DNA of 36,202 nucleotides from Comamonadaceae bacterium ALPHA2B (lineage in GTDB: Bacteria > Pseudomonadota > Gammaproteobacteria > Burkholderiales > Burkholderiaceae_C), in contig SCOE01000049.1 of the NCBI GenBank assembly GCA_005503065.1, forward strand, positions 1-36,202, given 5' to 3'. Under the pieces are notes generated by a model that had not been told where the DNA came from, ran no database searches, and saw only the letters and a list, made by a program, of their open reading frames with translations. Position numbers and translations under genes: made by a program. Position 1 is the stretch's first letter, and the number at the start of each line of letters is the position of its first letter. This document shows, one piece after another, positions 1-7,864 of this stretch.

Positions 1-1
1 A

Positions 2-838
2 CCGACGCCCGATAGCGCGGCGCCCGCCGCCGAAGCAACGCCTTCCTCGCCGTCGACGGGACAGGACGCGCTGCTCCGCGAGCCCGACAGCACGGCGTCG
101 GACAGCGGCTCCCCGGGTGGCGGCGGTGCAGGTACCGGCCAGGGCGCGGGCACGGGCGCCGGCGCGGGGGCGGGCGTGCCGGGCGCGACCGAGGCGCTCA
201 AGGTGCCGCCGTCGGTCAAGCTCGATTTCACCGTGACCGGACAGCAGGGTGTGCAGCCGATGTCCGGCGTGTTCGGCGAATTGATCTGGCTGCAGGACGG
301 CAGCCAGTACAACGCGCGCCTGGCGCTGCGTGTCCTGTTCCGCACCATCCGCTCGCGCACGAGCGTGGGACGCGTCGGCCCCGGGGGGCTGGAGCCGGAA
401 CGTTTTTCCGACACCCGCCGCAGCGAGGTCGCCACGCATTTCGTGCGCGAAAGCGGCCAGATCGTCTTCAGCAGCACCACCACGCCCGCGCCGCTGCAGC
501 CCGGCGCGCAGGACGAACTGAGCGTGATCCTGCAGCTGTCGGCGCTGCTGGCCGGCGATCCGGCGCGTCACGGCCCCGGCAGCAGCTTCAGCGTCCAGAC
601 GGCGGGCACCCGCGATGCCGAGGTCTGGAGCTTCAGCGTCGACGGTGACGAAGCGCAGGCGACGCCGGCCGGCGAATTCCAGGCCCGCAAGCTCACGCGC
701 CTGCCGCGCAAACCCTTCGACCGCAAGATCGAACTGTGGCTGGCGCCTGAACTGGGCTGGCTCCCCGTGCGCATCCGGCAGACCGAGCCCAACGGCGACT
801 GGGCCGACCTGCAACTGCGCGGCACCGGCTCGCCGTAG
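2..838 (+). CDS. DUF3108 domain protein, 5' end outside window
   Basis: The frame is open from the first bases of the window, so the gene begins upstream; a GTG at 176 is the first internal start but is unlikely to be the true one. The visible N-terminal part is a low-complexity Pro/Ser/Ala and then Gly/Ala/Thr linker (to about base 180). It is followed by a beta-rich domain that starts with KLDFTVTGQQG and ends with a conserved stretch of the type KIELWLAPELGWLPVRIRQ, which I recognise as DUF3108. The family is periplasmic or membrane-anchored, of unknown biochemical role, and in Burkholderiales is often found beside purine-biosynthesis genes. A transmembrane anchor, if present, would be outside the window. 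No catalytic residues are evident. Confidence 0.8.
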   Translation, partial: PTPDSAAPAAEATPSSPSTGQDALLREPDSTASDSGSPGGGGAGTGQGAGTGAGAGAGVPGATEALKVPPSVKLDFTVTGQQGVQPMSGVFGELIWLQDGSQYNARLALRVLFRTIRSRTSVGRVGPGGLEPERFSDTRRSEVATHFVRESGQIVFSSTTTPAPLQPGAQDELSVILQLSALLAGDPARHGPGSSFSVQTAGTRDAEVWSFSVDGDEAQATPAGEFQARKLTRLPRKPFDRKIELWLAPELGWLPVRIRQTEPNGDWADLQLRGTGSP

Positions 839-966
839 CCGCACGCAGGCCCGTCGCTGCCCCGGGGTCGGACGCGACCTACGGCCGCAGGCGCAGGCCA
901 CCTTGGGCGGGGCGCATTCGCCCACGTCGTGTCGGCGCCTCTTGAATCTGGCGCGTTGATTGCTAC

Positions 967-1287
967 ATGGTGACCATGTCCCTCATCGACTCCATGAAGC
1001 ACCCCGCCATGCACATGCTTTACGACTCCGACGCCTTCGTCGTCGTCCACGTGCAGCCGACAGAAGACGACGCCCCCGTGGCGCCGGATCTGCCGGTTCT
1101 GGCGCGCGACGGCTTCGAGATCGTCGACAAGCGCTCGGGCAAGGAGGTCTACCTCGACGGCTCCTGGGCCGACCTGTTCCAGAAGCAGATCGCCGCCTGG
1201 CAGCTCAACACGCCCACGCAGGAAGAGGTGGAGGACACCCTGGAAGGCTATGCCGAACTGGCACAGAACCCGGTGCTCATGCACTGA
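967..1287 (+). CDS. DUF3567 family protein
   Basis: A 106-residue acidic cytoplasmic protein. The core motif MLYDSDAFVVVHV near the N-terminus and the segment GFEIVDKRSGKEVYLDGSWA fit DUF3567, a family restricted largely to Burkholderiales with no assigned biochemical function. Four in-frame ATGs (967, 976, 994, 1009) are possible starts and none has a strong Shine-Dalgarno; family members usually begin just before the LYDSD-like motif, so 1009 is a serious alternative giving 92 residues. The gene stands alone, with 128 bases upstream and a strong terminator about 30 bases after its stop, so it is probably monocistronic. Confidence 0.75.
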   Translation: MVTMSLIDSMKHPAMHMLYDSDAFVVVHVQPTEDDAPVAPDLPVLARDGFEIVDKRSGKEVYLDGSWADLFQKQIAAWQLNTPTQEEVEDTLEGYAELAQNPVLMH

Positions 1288-1315
1288 AGGCCGGGCCAGT
1301 CGCCCATCCGTATCG

Positions 1316-1339
1316 AAGGCGCCTGCGGGCGCCTTTTTT
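1316..1339 (+). terminator. Rho-independent terminator after the DUF3567 gene
   Basis: A perfect 8-bp GC-rich stem (1316-1323 with 1328-1335) closes a TGCG tetraloop and runs into a T tract ending at 1339. It lies between the convergent DUF3567 and dehydrogenase genes; the T tract serves the plus strand. Confidence 0.85.
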
Positions 1340-1368
1340 CTTGGGCGGGTGCCGGAGGAGACCGCTCC

Positions 1369-2367
1369 TCAGCGCGCCGGCGGCGCCATCGGACGCTCGT
1401 CCAGCACTTCTGGATTGACCAGGTTCTGCGGCTCGCCACGCGCGAAGGCGACGATGTTGTCGAAGGCCATGCCGAAGTAGCGCTCGTAATTGTCGCGCTC
1501 CACGTAGCCGATGTGCGGGGTGCACAGGGCATTCGGCAGCGCCAGCAGCGGATGGTCGCCGCCCCGCAGCGGCTCGGCCTCCTGCTCGAAGACGTCGACG
1601 GCAGCGTATCCCGGCCGTCCGGCGCGCAGCGCGGCTTCCAGCGCGCCGGGTTCCAGCAGTTCCCAGCGGCTGGTGTTGACCAGTACGGCACTGGGCTTCA
1701 TGGCGTCCAGGTCGGCGCGCGCCACGAGGCCGCGGGTCTCGGGCACCAGGCGCACGTGCAGGCAGACGGCATCGCTGCGCGCAAAGAAGGCCTCCCGCGA
1801 CGGCGCCACCTCGAAGCCGTCGGCGCGGGCCGCGGCGGTGGACCCCTCGCGCCCCCACACCCACACCTGCATGCCGAAGGCCCGGCCGTACCGGGCCACC
1901 TGCTGCCCGATGCGGCCATAGCTCCACACGCCCAGCCGCTGGCCGAAGAGCTGCTGGCCCAGGTGGCCCTGCCACAGGCCCGCGCGCAGGCGGTTGGCTT
2001 CGTCCACCAGATGCCGCCGGCTGGCCAGCAGCAGGGCCCAGGTCAGTTCGGCCGTGGCCGCGCCGGAACCCCGGCCGTCGGCCACGGCCACGCCGCGCGC
2101 GGTACACGCGGCCACGTCCACGTGGGAGGCGATGCGGCCGGTCTGGCTGATCAGCCGAAGGCGCGGCAGGCGGTCCAGCAGGGCGGCGTCGATGCGGGTG
2201 CGCTCGCGGGTGAGCACCACGGCGTCGAAGTCCTGCAGGCGCTGCGCCAGGGCATCGGTCCCGTGCACGGTGTCGTTGAACACGGTGACCTCGTGGCCCG
2301 CCAGCCGGCCGAAGCAGGCCAAGGTGCGCACGCAGTCCTGGTAGTCGTCGGGAACGGCGATGCGCAT
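1369..2367 (-). CDS. D-2-hydroxyacid dehydrogenase family protein
   Basis: 332 residues, normal length for NAD(P)-dependent D-isomer 2-hydroxyacid dehydrogenases (reversible 2-oxoacid/2-hydroxyacid conversion, cytoplasmic). The catalytic triad is visible: Arg234 in VNTSRWELL, Glu263 in DVFEQE and His285 in TPHIGY. The Rossmann glycine motif near 149-154 reads SYGRIG instead of GxGRIG, so its first glycine is a serine. ATG at 2367 is chosen over GTG 2373 because GAGGTG lies just upstream and overlaps the stop of the Bug gene, suggesting translational coupling. The substrate is not identifiable. Co-transcription with a Bug binding protein suggests metabolism of an imported hydroxy- or oxo-acid (inference). 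Confidence 0.88.
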   Translation of the reverse strand: MRIAVPDDYQDCVRTLACFGRLAGHEVTVFNDTVHGTDALAQRLQDFDAVVLTRERTRIDAALLDRLPRLRLISQTGRIASHVDVAACTARGVAVADGRGSGAATAELTWALLLASRRHLVDEANRLRAGLWQGHLGQQLFGQRLGVWSYGRIGQQVARYGRAFGMQVWVWGREGSTAAARADGFEVAPSREAFFARSDAVCLHVRLVPETRGLVARADLDAMKPSAVLVNTSRWELLEPGALEAALRAGRPGYAAVDVFEQEAEPLRGGDHPLLALPNALCTPHIGYVERDNYERYFGMAFDNIVAFARGEPQNLVNPEVLDERPMAPPAR

Positions 2368-2374
2368 GGCCACC

Positions 2375-3367
2375 TCAGTCCATCTTGATGCCGAGCTCGG
2401 CGATTGTCTTCTTCCACTGCGCCAGGTCCTTGCGGATCACCTGCGCGTACTCGGCCGGCGGCATGCCGCCCGGTTCGATGCCCTGCGAGCGGAACATGGT
2501 GCGCAGGTCGGGCTGCGCCAGCGCGGCCTTCACGCCCTGGTAGAGCCGGTCGACGACCGGGGCCGGCGTGTCGCCCGCCACCAGCAGCCCGTACCAGCCG
2601 TGAACGTCGAAGCCGGGATAGCCCTGCTCGGCCACGGTGGGCACCTGCGGCAGCCCCGCGAAACGGTTGACGGGCGCGACGGCCAGCGCACGCAGCTTGC
2701 CGGCCTGGATCTGCGACAGCGCCGAACTCATGTCCAGGAACATGAACTGCACCTGCCCGCCCAGCAGGTCCTGCACGGCCGGTCCGGCGCCGCGGTAGGG
2801 CACGTGCGTGGCCTGGATGCCGGCGCGCTGGGCGAAGAGCGCACCGGCCAGGTGGGCGGACGTGCCCACGCCGGAGGAGGCGTAGGAAAGGGAGCCCGGC
2901 TTCTCCTTGGCCATCTGCACCAGTCCCTGCAGGTCGCGCGCGGGAAAGTCCGGCTTCACCACCAGCGCGTGCGGAATGAACCCGACGATGGTGATGGGGC
3001 TGAAATCCTTCACGGTGTCGAAGGGGTAATTGGGCATCAGCGCGGGATTGGTGACCGCGAGGATCGAGGGCATGACCAGCGTGTAGCCGTCGGGCGGGTT
3101 GCGGGTGATCTCGCCCATGCCGATCACGCCGCCGCCGCCGGGCTTGTTGTCGACGATGAAGGGCTGCCCCATGGATTGACCCATGGCCTTGGCCACGGCA
3201 CGCGCCATCAGGTCGGTCGGCCCGCCGGCCGCGAAGGGCACGACGATGCGCACCGGCCGGCTGGGGAAGGGGGCCTGCGCCCAGGCCGCCGGGCAGGCGG
3301 CGCCGATGGCCGCGGCCTGCAGCAGCGTGCGGCGGCGCAGGCGCGCGCCAGGTTCATACGGTTCCAT
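2375..3367 (-). CDS. Tripartite tricarboxylate transporter substrate-binding protein (Bug family)
   Basis: 330 residues with an N-terminal signal that has a twin-arginine-like RRRTLLQ stretch before a hydrophobic segment and an AWA-QA cleavage region. The mature protein starts with the family pattern PFPSRPVRIVVPFAAGGPTD and contains VDNKPGGGG and GYPGFDVHGWYGL, all typical of Bug/TctC periplasmic binding proteins, which bind carboxylates and related small anions. The start at 3367 has AAGGAG eight bases upstream; the open frame extends further but without such a site. No TctA/TctB membrane partner is nearby, which is usual for the expanded Bug families of Burkholderiales. The ligand is unknown. 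Confidence 0.92.
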   Translation of the reverse strand: MEPYEPGARLRRRTLLQAAAIGAACPAAWAQAPFPSRPVRIVVPFAAGGPTDLMARAVAKAMGQSMGQPFIVDNKPGGGGVIGMGEITRNPPDGYTLVMPSILAVTNPALMPNYPFDTVKDFSPITIVGFIPHALVVKPDFPARDLQGLVQMAKEKPGSLSYASSGVGTSAHLAGALFAQRAGIQATHVPYRGAGPAVQDLLGGQVQFMFLDMSSALSQIQAGKLRALAVAPVNRFAGLPQVPTVAEQGYPGFDVHGWYGLLVAGDTPAPVVDRLYQGVKAALAQPDLRTMFRSQGIEPGGMPPAEYAQVIRKDLAQWKKTIAELGIKMD

Positions 3368-3487
3368 GCTTGTCTCCTTGTCGGTGCACGCCCGTGGGGA
3401 GTGCTTTGCAGGCACCTTAGGAGAAAAGCTGGGGCGACGAAACGCGGCCGTTCCACTCCTTGGAACGATGCGGCCAGCCGCCACGCC

Positions 3488-4573
3488 TCAGGATGCGTCG
3501 CGCGTGCGCCGCGCGTAGAGCCGTTCGTAGAGCGGCCCGGTCAGCACCAGCACCGCCACCAGCCGGCACACCTGGAAGGCCGTGACCACCGGCACCCCGA
3601 GCTGCAGCACCTTGGCGGTGATGGACATCTCGGCGATGCCGCCGGGCGAGGTACCCAGGACCATCGTCGCCCAGTGGATGCCGGTGGCCCAGGCGAGTGC
3701 CGCCGCGAAGGCGCCGCACAGCACCAGCATGCCCAGCGTGCCCGCCACCACCGAGGCGAGCCAACGCGGCGCCGTGTGCAGGAATTCGCGCGAGAAGCGC
3801 ACGCCCAGGCTGACGGCGATGACCAGCTGCGCCGCGTTGGACAGCCACAGCGGTACGGCCGACAGCGTGTGTCCGCTCATCGTGATCGCCATCGCCACCA
3901 GCAGCGGGCCGATGAACCAGGGGTTGGTGCGGCCCAGCGCCCGCATCGTCAGCGCGCCGGCGAATGTGCCCAATGCCAGCAGCGCGAAGCCCTCACATCG
4001 CACCTCGCGCACCGCCGGCGGCACGCTGTCCAGCCCGTGCAGGCCGCTGTACTGCATGGCGAAGGGAATGGTCACGGTGACGATCACGAGGCGCAGGCTG
4101 TGGGCCGCCGCCACCAGGTCGGTGCGCGCGCCGGCCTTCTCGGCCATCATGGTCATTTCCGAGGCACCGCCGATGGCGCCCGCGAAGTAAGTCGTGGCTC
4201 GCATGGCATGCGGCGGCACGTGGGGCATCCGGTGCGCGTGCAAGCGCTCCAGCCAGCGGCCGAAGCCCAGACCGAGCAGCAGCGCCCACGCGATGGCCAA
4301 GGCGATCGCCCACCAGATGCCAACCACCAGCGCCGTCACGTGCGGCGTGAAGTACAGGCCCAACGCGGCGCCGATGGTCCACTGGCCGGCATTGCGAAGC
4401 GGCGTGAAGCTGGCGGTCGGCAGGCCGGAGATGGACGCGATCGACACCGCCAGCAACGGGCCGATCATCCAGGGCAGCGGCGTGCGCAGCCAAAGGCACA
4501 GGCCGGCTGCGGCGAGCGCGAGCAGCAGCGTGGCGGCGACGCGGGCGAGGTAGCGCAGGGTGGGGAACGACAA
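3488..4573 (-). CDS. AbrB-duplication family membrane protein (COG3180-like)
   Basis: About 361 residues, almost entirely hydrophobic helices. It shows an internal duplication: PWMIGPLLAV in the first half and PWFIGPLLVA in the second, and GGASEMTMMAEKAG paired with SPGGIAEMSITAKV. This is the pattern of the AbrB/COG3180 family, often annotated as putative ammonia monooxygenase or transporter; neither role is proven. The start is uncertain. I use TTG at 4573 (LSFPTLRYLARV) because an upstream GTG at 4657 would overlap the divergent lipoprotein gene; neither has a good ribosome site. It is followed after 120 bases by the Bug gene on the same strand and may transport related compounds (inference). 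Confidence 0.8.
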   Translation of the reverse strand: MSFPTLRYLARVAATLLLALAAAGLCLWLRTPLPWMIGPLLAVSIASISGLPTASFTPLRNAGQWTIGAALGLYFTPHVTALVVGIWWAIALAIAWALLLGLGFGRWLERLHAHRMPHVPPHAMRATTYFAGAIGGASEMTMMAEKAGARTDLVAAAHSLRLVIVTVTIPFAMQYSGLHGLDSVPPAVREVRCEGFALLALGTFAGALTMRALGRTNPWFIGPLLVAMAITMSGHTLSAVPLWLSNAAQLVIAVSLGVRFSREFLHTAPRWLASVVAGTLGMLVLCGAFAAALAWATGIHWATMVLGTSPGGIAEMSITAKVLQLGVPVVTAFQVCRLVAVLVLTGPLYERLYARRTRDAS

Positions 4574-4628
4574 GGCAGGAAGGCGAAAGACGGCAGCCGC
4601 GCCGCGGCGGCTCGCATAGTATGGCGCG

Positions 4629-5453
4629 ATGGCTGCCGCCCTCCCGTTGCGCCGCACCGGCGCGTTGTCGATCCTTGCCCTGGCCCTCGCGGCCTGCACC
4701 GCGCTGCGAGGCGCCGACGATGGCCCCGTGCCCGATCGGATCGCCCGGCTGCTGCCGGCCGACGTGGTGCTGCTGGGCGAGCAGCACGATGCGCCCGACC
4801 ACCATGCGATCGAGCGCGAGAGCGTGGAGGTGCTCGCCGCACGACGGCAGCTGGCCGCGCTGGCGCTGGAGATGGCCGAGGAGGGCCGCACGACCGCTTC
4901 GCTCTCCACCGCCGCCACCGAGGCGCAGGTGCAGGCTGCCCTGTCCTGGGACGCGAAGGCCTGGCCGTGGAGCGACTACGCGCCCGCGGTGATGGCCGCC
5001 GTGCGCGCCGGCGTGCCGGTGCTGGGCGCCAACCTGCCGCGCGCCCGCATGCGCGACGCCATGGCCGACGTGTCGCTCGACGCCCAGCTCTCCGAGGCGG
5101 CGCTGCGCGCGCAGCAGGCGGCGGTGCGCGACGGCCACTGCGGACTGCTGCCCGAGTCGCAGATCGTGCCCATGACGCGCATACAGATCGCACGCGACCG
5201 TGCCATGGCCCACACCCTGGCCGAGCAGCCGCGCGGGCCCGGGCAGGCGGTGTTGCTCATCACCGGTGCCGGCCATGCCGACCCAGCGCTGGGCGTGCCC
5301 CAGCACCTGCCCACCGACCTCAAGGTGCGCAGCGTGCGCATGGCGGCCGGCGCGGCAGCCTCGGGGCGCGGCGGCTTCGACGCGGTCTGGGCCACGCCGG
5401 CGCTGCCGGCCCGCGACTATTGCGCGACCTTGCGCAAGCCTGCGACCCCCTGA
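4629..5453 (+). CDS. ChaN-like lipoprotein (COG3016)
   Basis: 274 residues. A short signal ends in the lipobox LALAACTA, so Cys23 would be lipidated and the protein anchored in a membrane facing the periplasm. The folded domain has VVLLGEQHDAPDHH near residues 45-58, which matches the GE-H-D signature of ChaN-like proteins, followed by LEMAEE, GANLPRARMRDAM, a DGHCGLLPE loop and LLITGAGHA. ChaN of Campylobacter binds haem and is linked to iron uptake; whether this member does is not known. No iron-uptake gene is adjacent. It is divergent from the AbrB-like gene and convergent with the citrate-synthase-like gene. Confidence 0.82.
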   Translation: MAAALPLRRTGALSILALALAACTALRGADDGPVPDRIARLLPADVVLLGEQHDAPDHHAIERESVEVLAARRQLAALALEMAEEGRTTASLSTAATEAQVQAALSWDAKAWPWSDYAPAVMAAVRAGVPVLGANLPRARMRDAMADVSLDAQLSEAALRAQQAAVRDGHCGLLPESQIVPMTRIQIARDRAMAHTLAEQPRGPGQAVLLITGAGHADPALGVPQHLPTDLKVRSVRMAAGAAASGRGGFDAVWATPALPARDYCATLRKPATP

Positions 5454-5489
5454 GCGCTGCCCACGCCGTCTCGGTGCGAAGCGTTTCGC

Positions 5490-6266
5490 TCAGCGGCCGC
5501 CTTCGCCCACGGAGGGGATGGCGTGCTCCACCGTGTCCCAGATGAACCGACCCGAGGGACTCTGCTGCTCCTCGACGATGTGCGCCACCAACCCGGCCGC
5601 GCGCGAGATGACGGCAAAGCCGCGCATCACGCCGGTGGGCACGCCGATTTCGCCGAGCAGGGCCGCCACGGCGCCGGTGGCATTGAGGGTGATCGGCCGA
5701 CCGGCGGCGGCGTCCACCGCGGCCGAGAGCTGCTCCAGCGCGCGGATGTGGCGGCCGGCCAGGTCGGGCTCGGCGCGGCCGAGTTCGAGCAGCTTGTAGG
5801 CCCGCGGGTCCACCGGCCTGTGCAGGTGGTGGCCGAAGCCGGGCACGGGGCTCTTCTGCGCCTTGTGGTGCTGCGCGATGGCGGCGGCCTCGGCCTCGGG
5901 GTCCTCGGCCGCGAGGATGCGGTCGAGCAGGCGCGAGCAGTTCTCCATCGTGCCCACGAAGGAACTGCCCACTGCCAGCAGGCCGGCGCTCACGGCGCCC
6001 TGCAGGTTCTCGGGCGCGCTCATGTAGATGAGCCGCGTGGCGATGGCGCTGGGGGTGAGGCCGTGCTCCATCAGCACGATCAGCACCACGTCGGCGATGC
6101 GCATGTCCACCGGGCGCGGCGTGCGGGCCAGGATCTGCATCAGAAGCACCTCTGTGAAGGTCTTGTGGCCCATCAGGTCCTCCACCAGGTTCGCGTCGCG
6201 GTAGTGCAGGCTGGTGAGGGTGTGGGTGCACAGGCGGGTGACGGGCGGTGCGTTCTTGTCGGTCAT
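5490..6266 (-). CDS. Citrate-synthase-fold protein, citryl-CoA-lyase-like
   Basis: 258 residues, much shorter than citrate synthase (about 430), comparable to the citryl-CoA lyase-type domain. Two catalytic histidines of the fold are recognisable: His68 in VLMEHGLTPSA and His146 in GFGHHLHRPVDPRA. The segment that carries the catalytic Asp in citrate synthase (VDFYSG) aligns with TLNATG around residue 195, so the Asp appears absent. ATG 6266 has GGAGAG upstream. It sits 20 bases downstream of an acyl-CoA ligase in an operon with a Bug protein, so a lyase or aldol-type step on the CoA ester made by that ligase is a reasonable inference. The exact substrate and direction are unknown. Confidence 0.75.
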   Translation of the reverse strand: MTDKNAPPVTRLCTHTLTSLHYRDANLVEDLMGHKTFTEVLLMQILARTPRPVDMRIADVVLIVLMEHGLTPSAIATRLIYMSAPENLQGAVSAGLLAVGSSFVGTMENCSRLLDRILAAEDPEAEAAAIAQHHKAQKSPVPGFGHHLHRPVDPRAYKLLELGRAEPDLAGRHIRALEQLSAAVDAAAGRPITLNATGAVAALLGEIGVPTGVMRGFAVISRAAGLVAHIVEEQQSPSGRFIWDTVEHAIPSVGEGGR

Positions 6267-6286
6267 CGGGTCTCTCCAGGGTCGGT

Positions 6287-7801
6287 TCAGGCGGGGGTGG
6301 CAAGCGCGAGCTCGCGCACCGCGTTCTTGAGCACCTTGCCCACCGGCGAGCGCGGCAGGCTGGCGTGGAAGTGGATGCGCTTGGGCGTCTGCACCGGCCC
6401 CAGGCGCTCGCGCACGAAGGCGATCAATTCGGCCTCCCGCGCCTGTGCGCCCGGGCGCAACTGCACGGCCGCCTGCACCGTCTCGCCCCACTTGTCGTCG
6501 GGCAGGCCGAACACGGTGCATTCATGCACGGCCGGATGCTGCCCCAGCGCGTTCTCGACGTCGACCGGGTAGACGTTGAAGCCGCCGGTGATGACCATGT
6601 CCTTGAGGCGGTCCTTGAGGAACAGATAGCCCTGCGCATCGATCAGGCCGCGATCGCCGGTGTGCAGCCAGCCGTCGATCACGGTCTCGGCCGTCTTGTC
6701 GGGCAGGCGCCAGTAGCCGCTCATCACCAAATCGCCTCGTGCCACCACCTCGCCCACTTCGCCGGGCGGCAGCAGGCGGCCGTCGGGCGCCATGATGGCC
6801 ACGTCGCTGAACCAGGTGGCGCGGCCGACGGCGGCCCAGTGGCGCTCGTCGTCGAAGTCTTCCGGCCGCATCACGGTGAGGATCTGCGGCGCCTCGGTCT
6901 GGCCGTAGGTGGTGCCCAGCACCGGGCCGAAGAACTCGCGCACCTGGCGGATCTTCCCGGGCGGCATCGGGGCGCCGCCATAGATCAGGCGGCGCAGTTG
7001 CGGGAAGTCGGCGCGGCTCGCGCCCGGCAGCGCCATCAGCATGTAGACCAGCGTGGGCGGCATGAAGCAGGCGGTGCCGCCGCGTTCGCGGAAGGTGGCG
7101 CGGACGGCCTCGGCACCTGCGCCGGCCATGATCACGTGGCAGCCGCCCTGCGCCAGGATGGGCAGCAGGTAGGTCGACGTGCCGTGGGTGATGGGCGCGG
7201 CCACCACGTAGCGCTCGTGCTCGTCGAAGCCCCAGGCCTGGATCTGGTTGGCGATGTTGGCCATCCACGCGCGGTAGGGCTGCATCACCCCCTTGGGCAG
7301 GCCGGTCGTGCCGCCCGTGAACTTGATGGCCTGGGTGGCGTCGCCCGGCAGGGTCAGGCGTGGCGGTGCGGCGCCTGCGTGGGCCTGTTCCAGGGCGCGC
7401 AAGGTCGTGCCGTCGGCGGGCGCGTCGCCATCGCCCGTGGACAGGCGGATGCCCGGGGCGCCGTCGAGCAGCTCCGCATGGGCCGGGTCCAGGATCAGGA
7501 TCGAGGGCTCCGTCGCATCGATGATGCGGCGGATCTCCGGCCGCGTGCTCTTGGGGTTCAGGGGCACCCATACCTTGCCGCAGGCCAGCACGGCCAGCAG
7601 CGCGGCGATGTGGTCGGCGCTGTTGGCGGCGCACAGGCCCACGCGGCTCTGCGGCGACGGGTCCAGCGCCAGCAGGCCGGCCGCGAGCGCTGCGACGCGG
7701 GTCGCCAGCGCGTCGTAGCGGGTCGGACCCTCGGGGGCGTCGATGGCGGTGCGGTCGGGCCAGCGCTGAGCGGCCCGCCAGAAGAAATCGATGGGATACA
7801 T
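6287..7801 (-). CDS. AMP-forming acyl-CoA synthetase (ANL superfamily)
   Basis: 504 residues. The adenylation phosphate-binding loop reads FTGGTTGLPKGVM (about residue 160), followed by GTTYGQTEAPQ, the hinge region HTGDRGLIDAQGYLFLKDRLKDMV and the C-terminal catalytic lysine in SPVGKVLKNA. These define an ANL-family enzyme that activates a carboxylic acid to acyl-AMP and then to acyl-CoA in the cytoplasm. The acid is not predictable from sequence. The gene lies between a Bug-type binding protein (63 bases upstream) and the citrate-synthase-like gene (20 bases downstream), so all three are probably one transcript handling an imported carboxylate. The ribosome site before ATG 7801 is weak. Confidence 0.9.
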   Translation of the reverse strand: MYPIDFFWRAAQRWPDRTAIDAPEGPTRYDALATRVAALAAGLLALDPSPQSRVGLCAANSADHIAALLAVLACGKVWVPLNPKSTRPEIRRIIDATEPSILILDPAHAELLDGAPGIRLSTGDGDAPADGTTLRALEQAHAGAAPPRLTLPGDATQAIKFTGGTTGLPKGVMQPYRAWMANIANQIQAWGFDEHERYVVAAPITHGTSTYLLPILAQGGCHVIMAGAGAEAVRATFRERGGTACFMPPTLVYMLMALPGASRADFPQLRRLIYGGAPMPPGKIRQVREFFGPVLGTTYGQTEAPQILTVMRPEDFDDERHWAAVGRATWFSDVAIMAPDGRLLPPGEVGEVVARGDLVMSGYWRLPDKTAETVIDGWLHTGDRGLIDAQGYLFLKDRLKDMVITGGFNVYPVDVENALGQHPAVHECTVFGLPDDKWGETVQAAVQLRPGAQAREAELIAFVRERLGPVQTPKRIHFHASLPRSPVGKVLKNAVRELALATPA

Positions 7802-7864
7802 GGTGGATGGAGGATGCGAGCCCTTGCGGGCGGGGGCGGCGCAGCCGGGCAGGCTGCATCGCGC

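Noticed and set aside
120-180. GGC/GCG-rich microrepeat in the first gene as a tandem repeat locus
   Set aside because: It is a degenerate Gly/Ala/Thr linker without a fixed repeat unit.
2360-5545. A plus-strand open frame of more than 1000 codons
   Set aside because: It runs antisense to the dehydrogenase, Bug and AbrB-like genes, is rich in His, Gly, Arg and Gln as typical of GC-rich shadows, and has no family resemblance.
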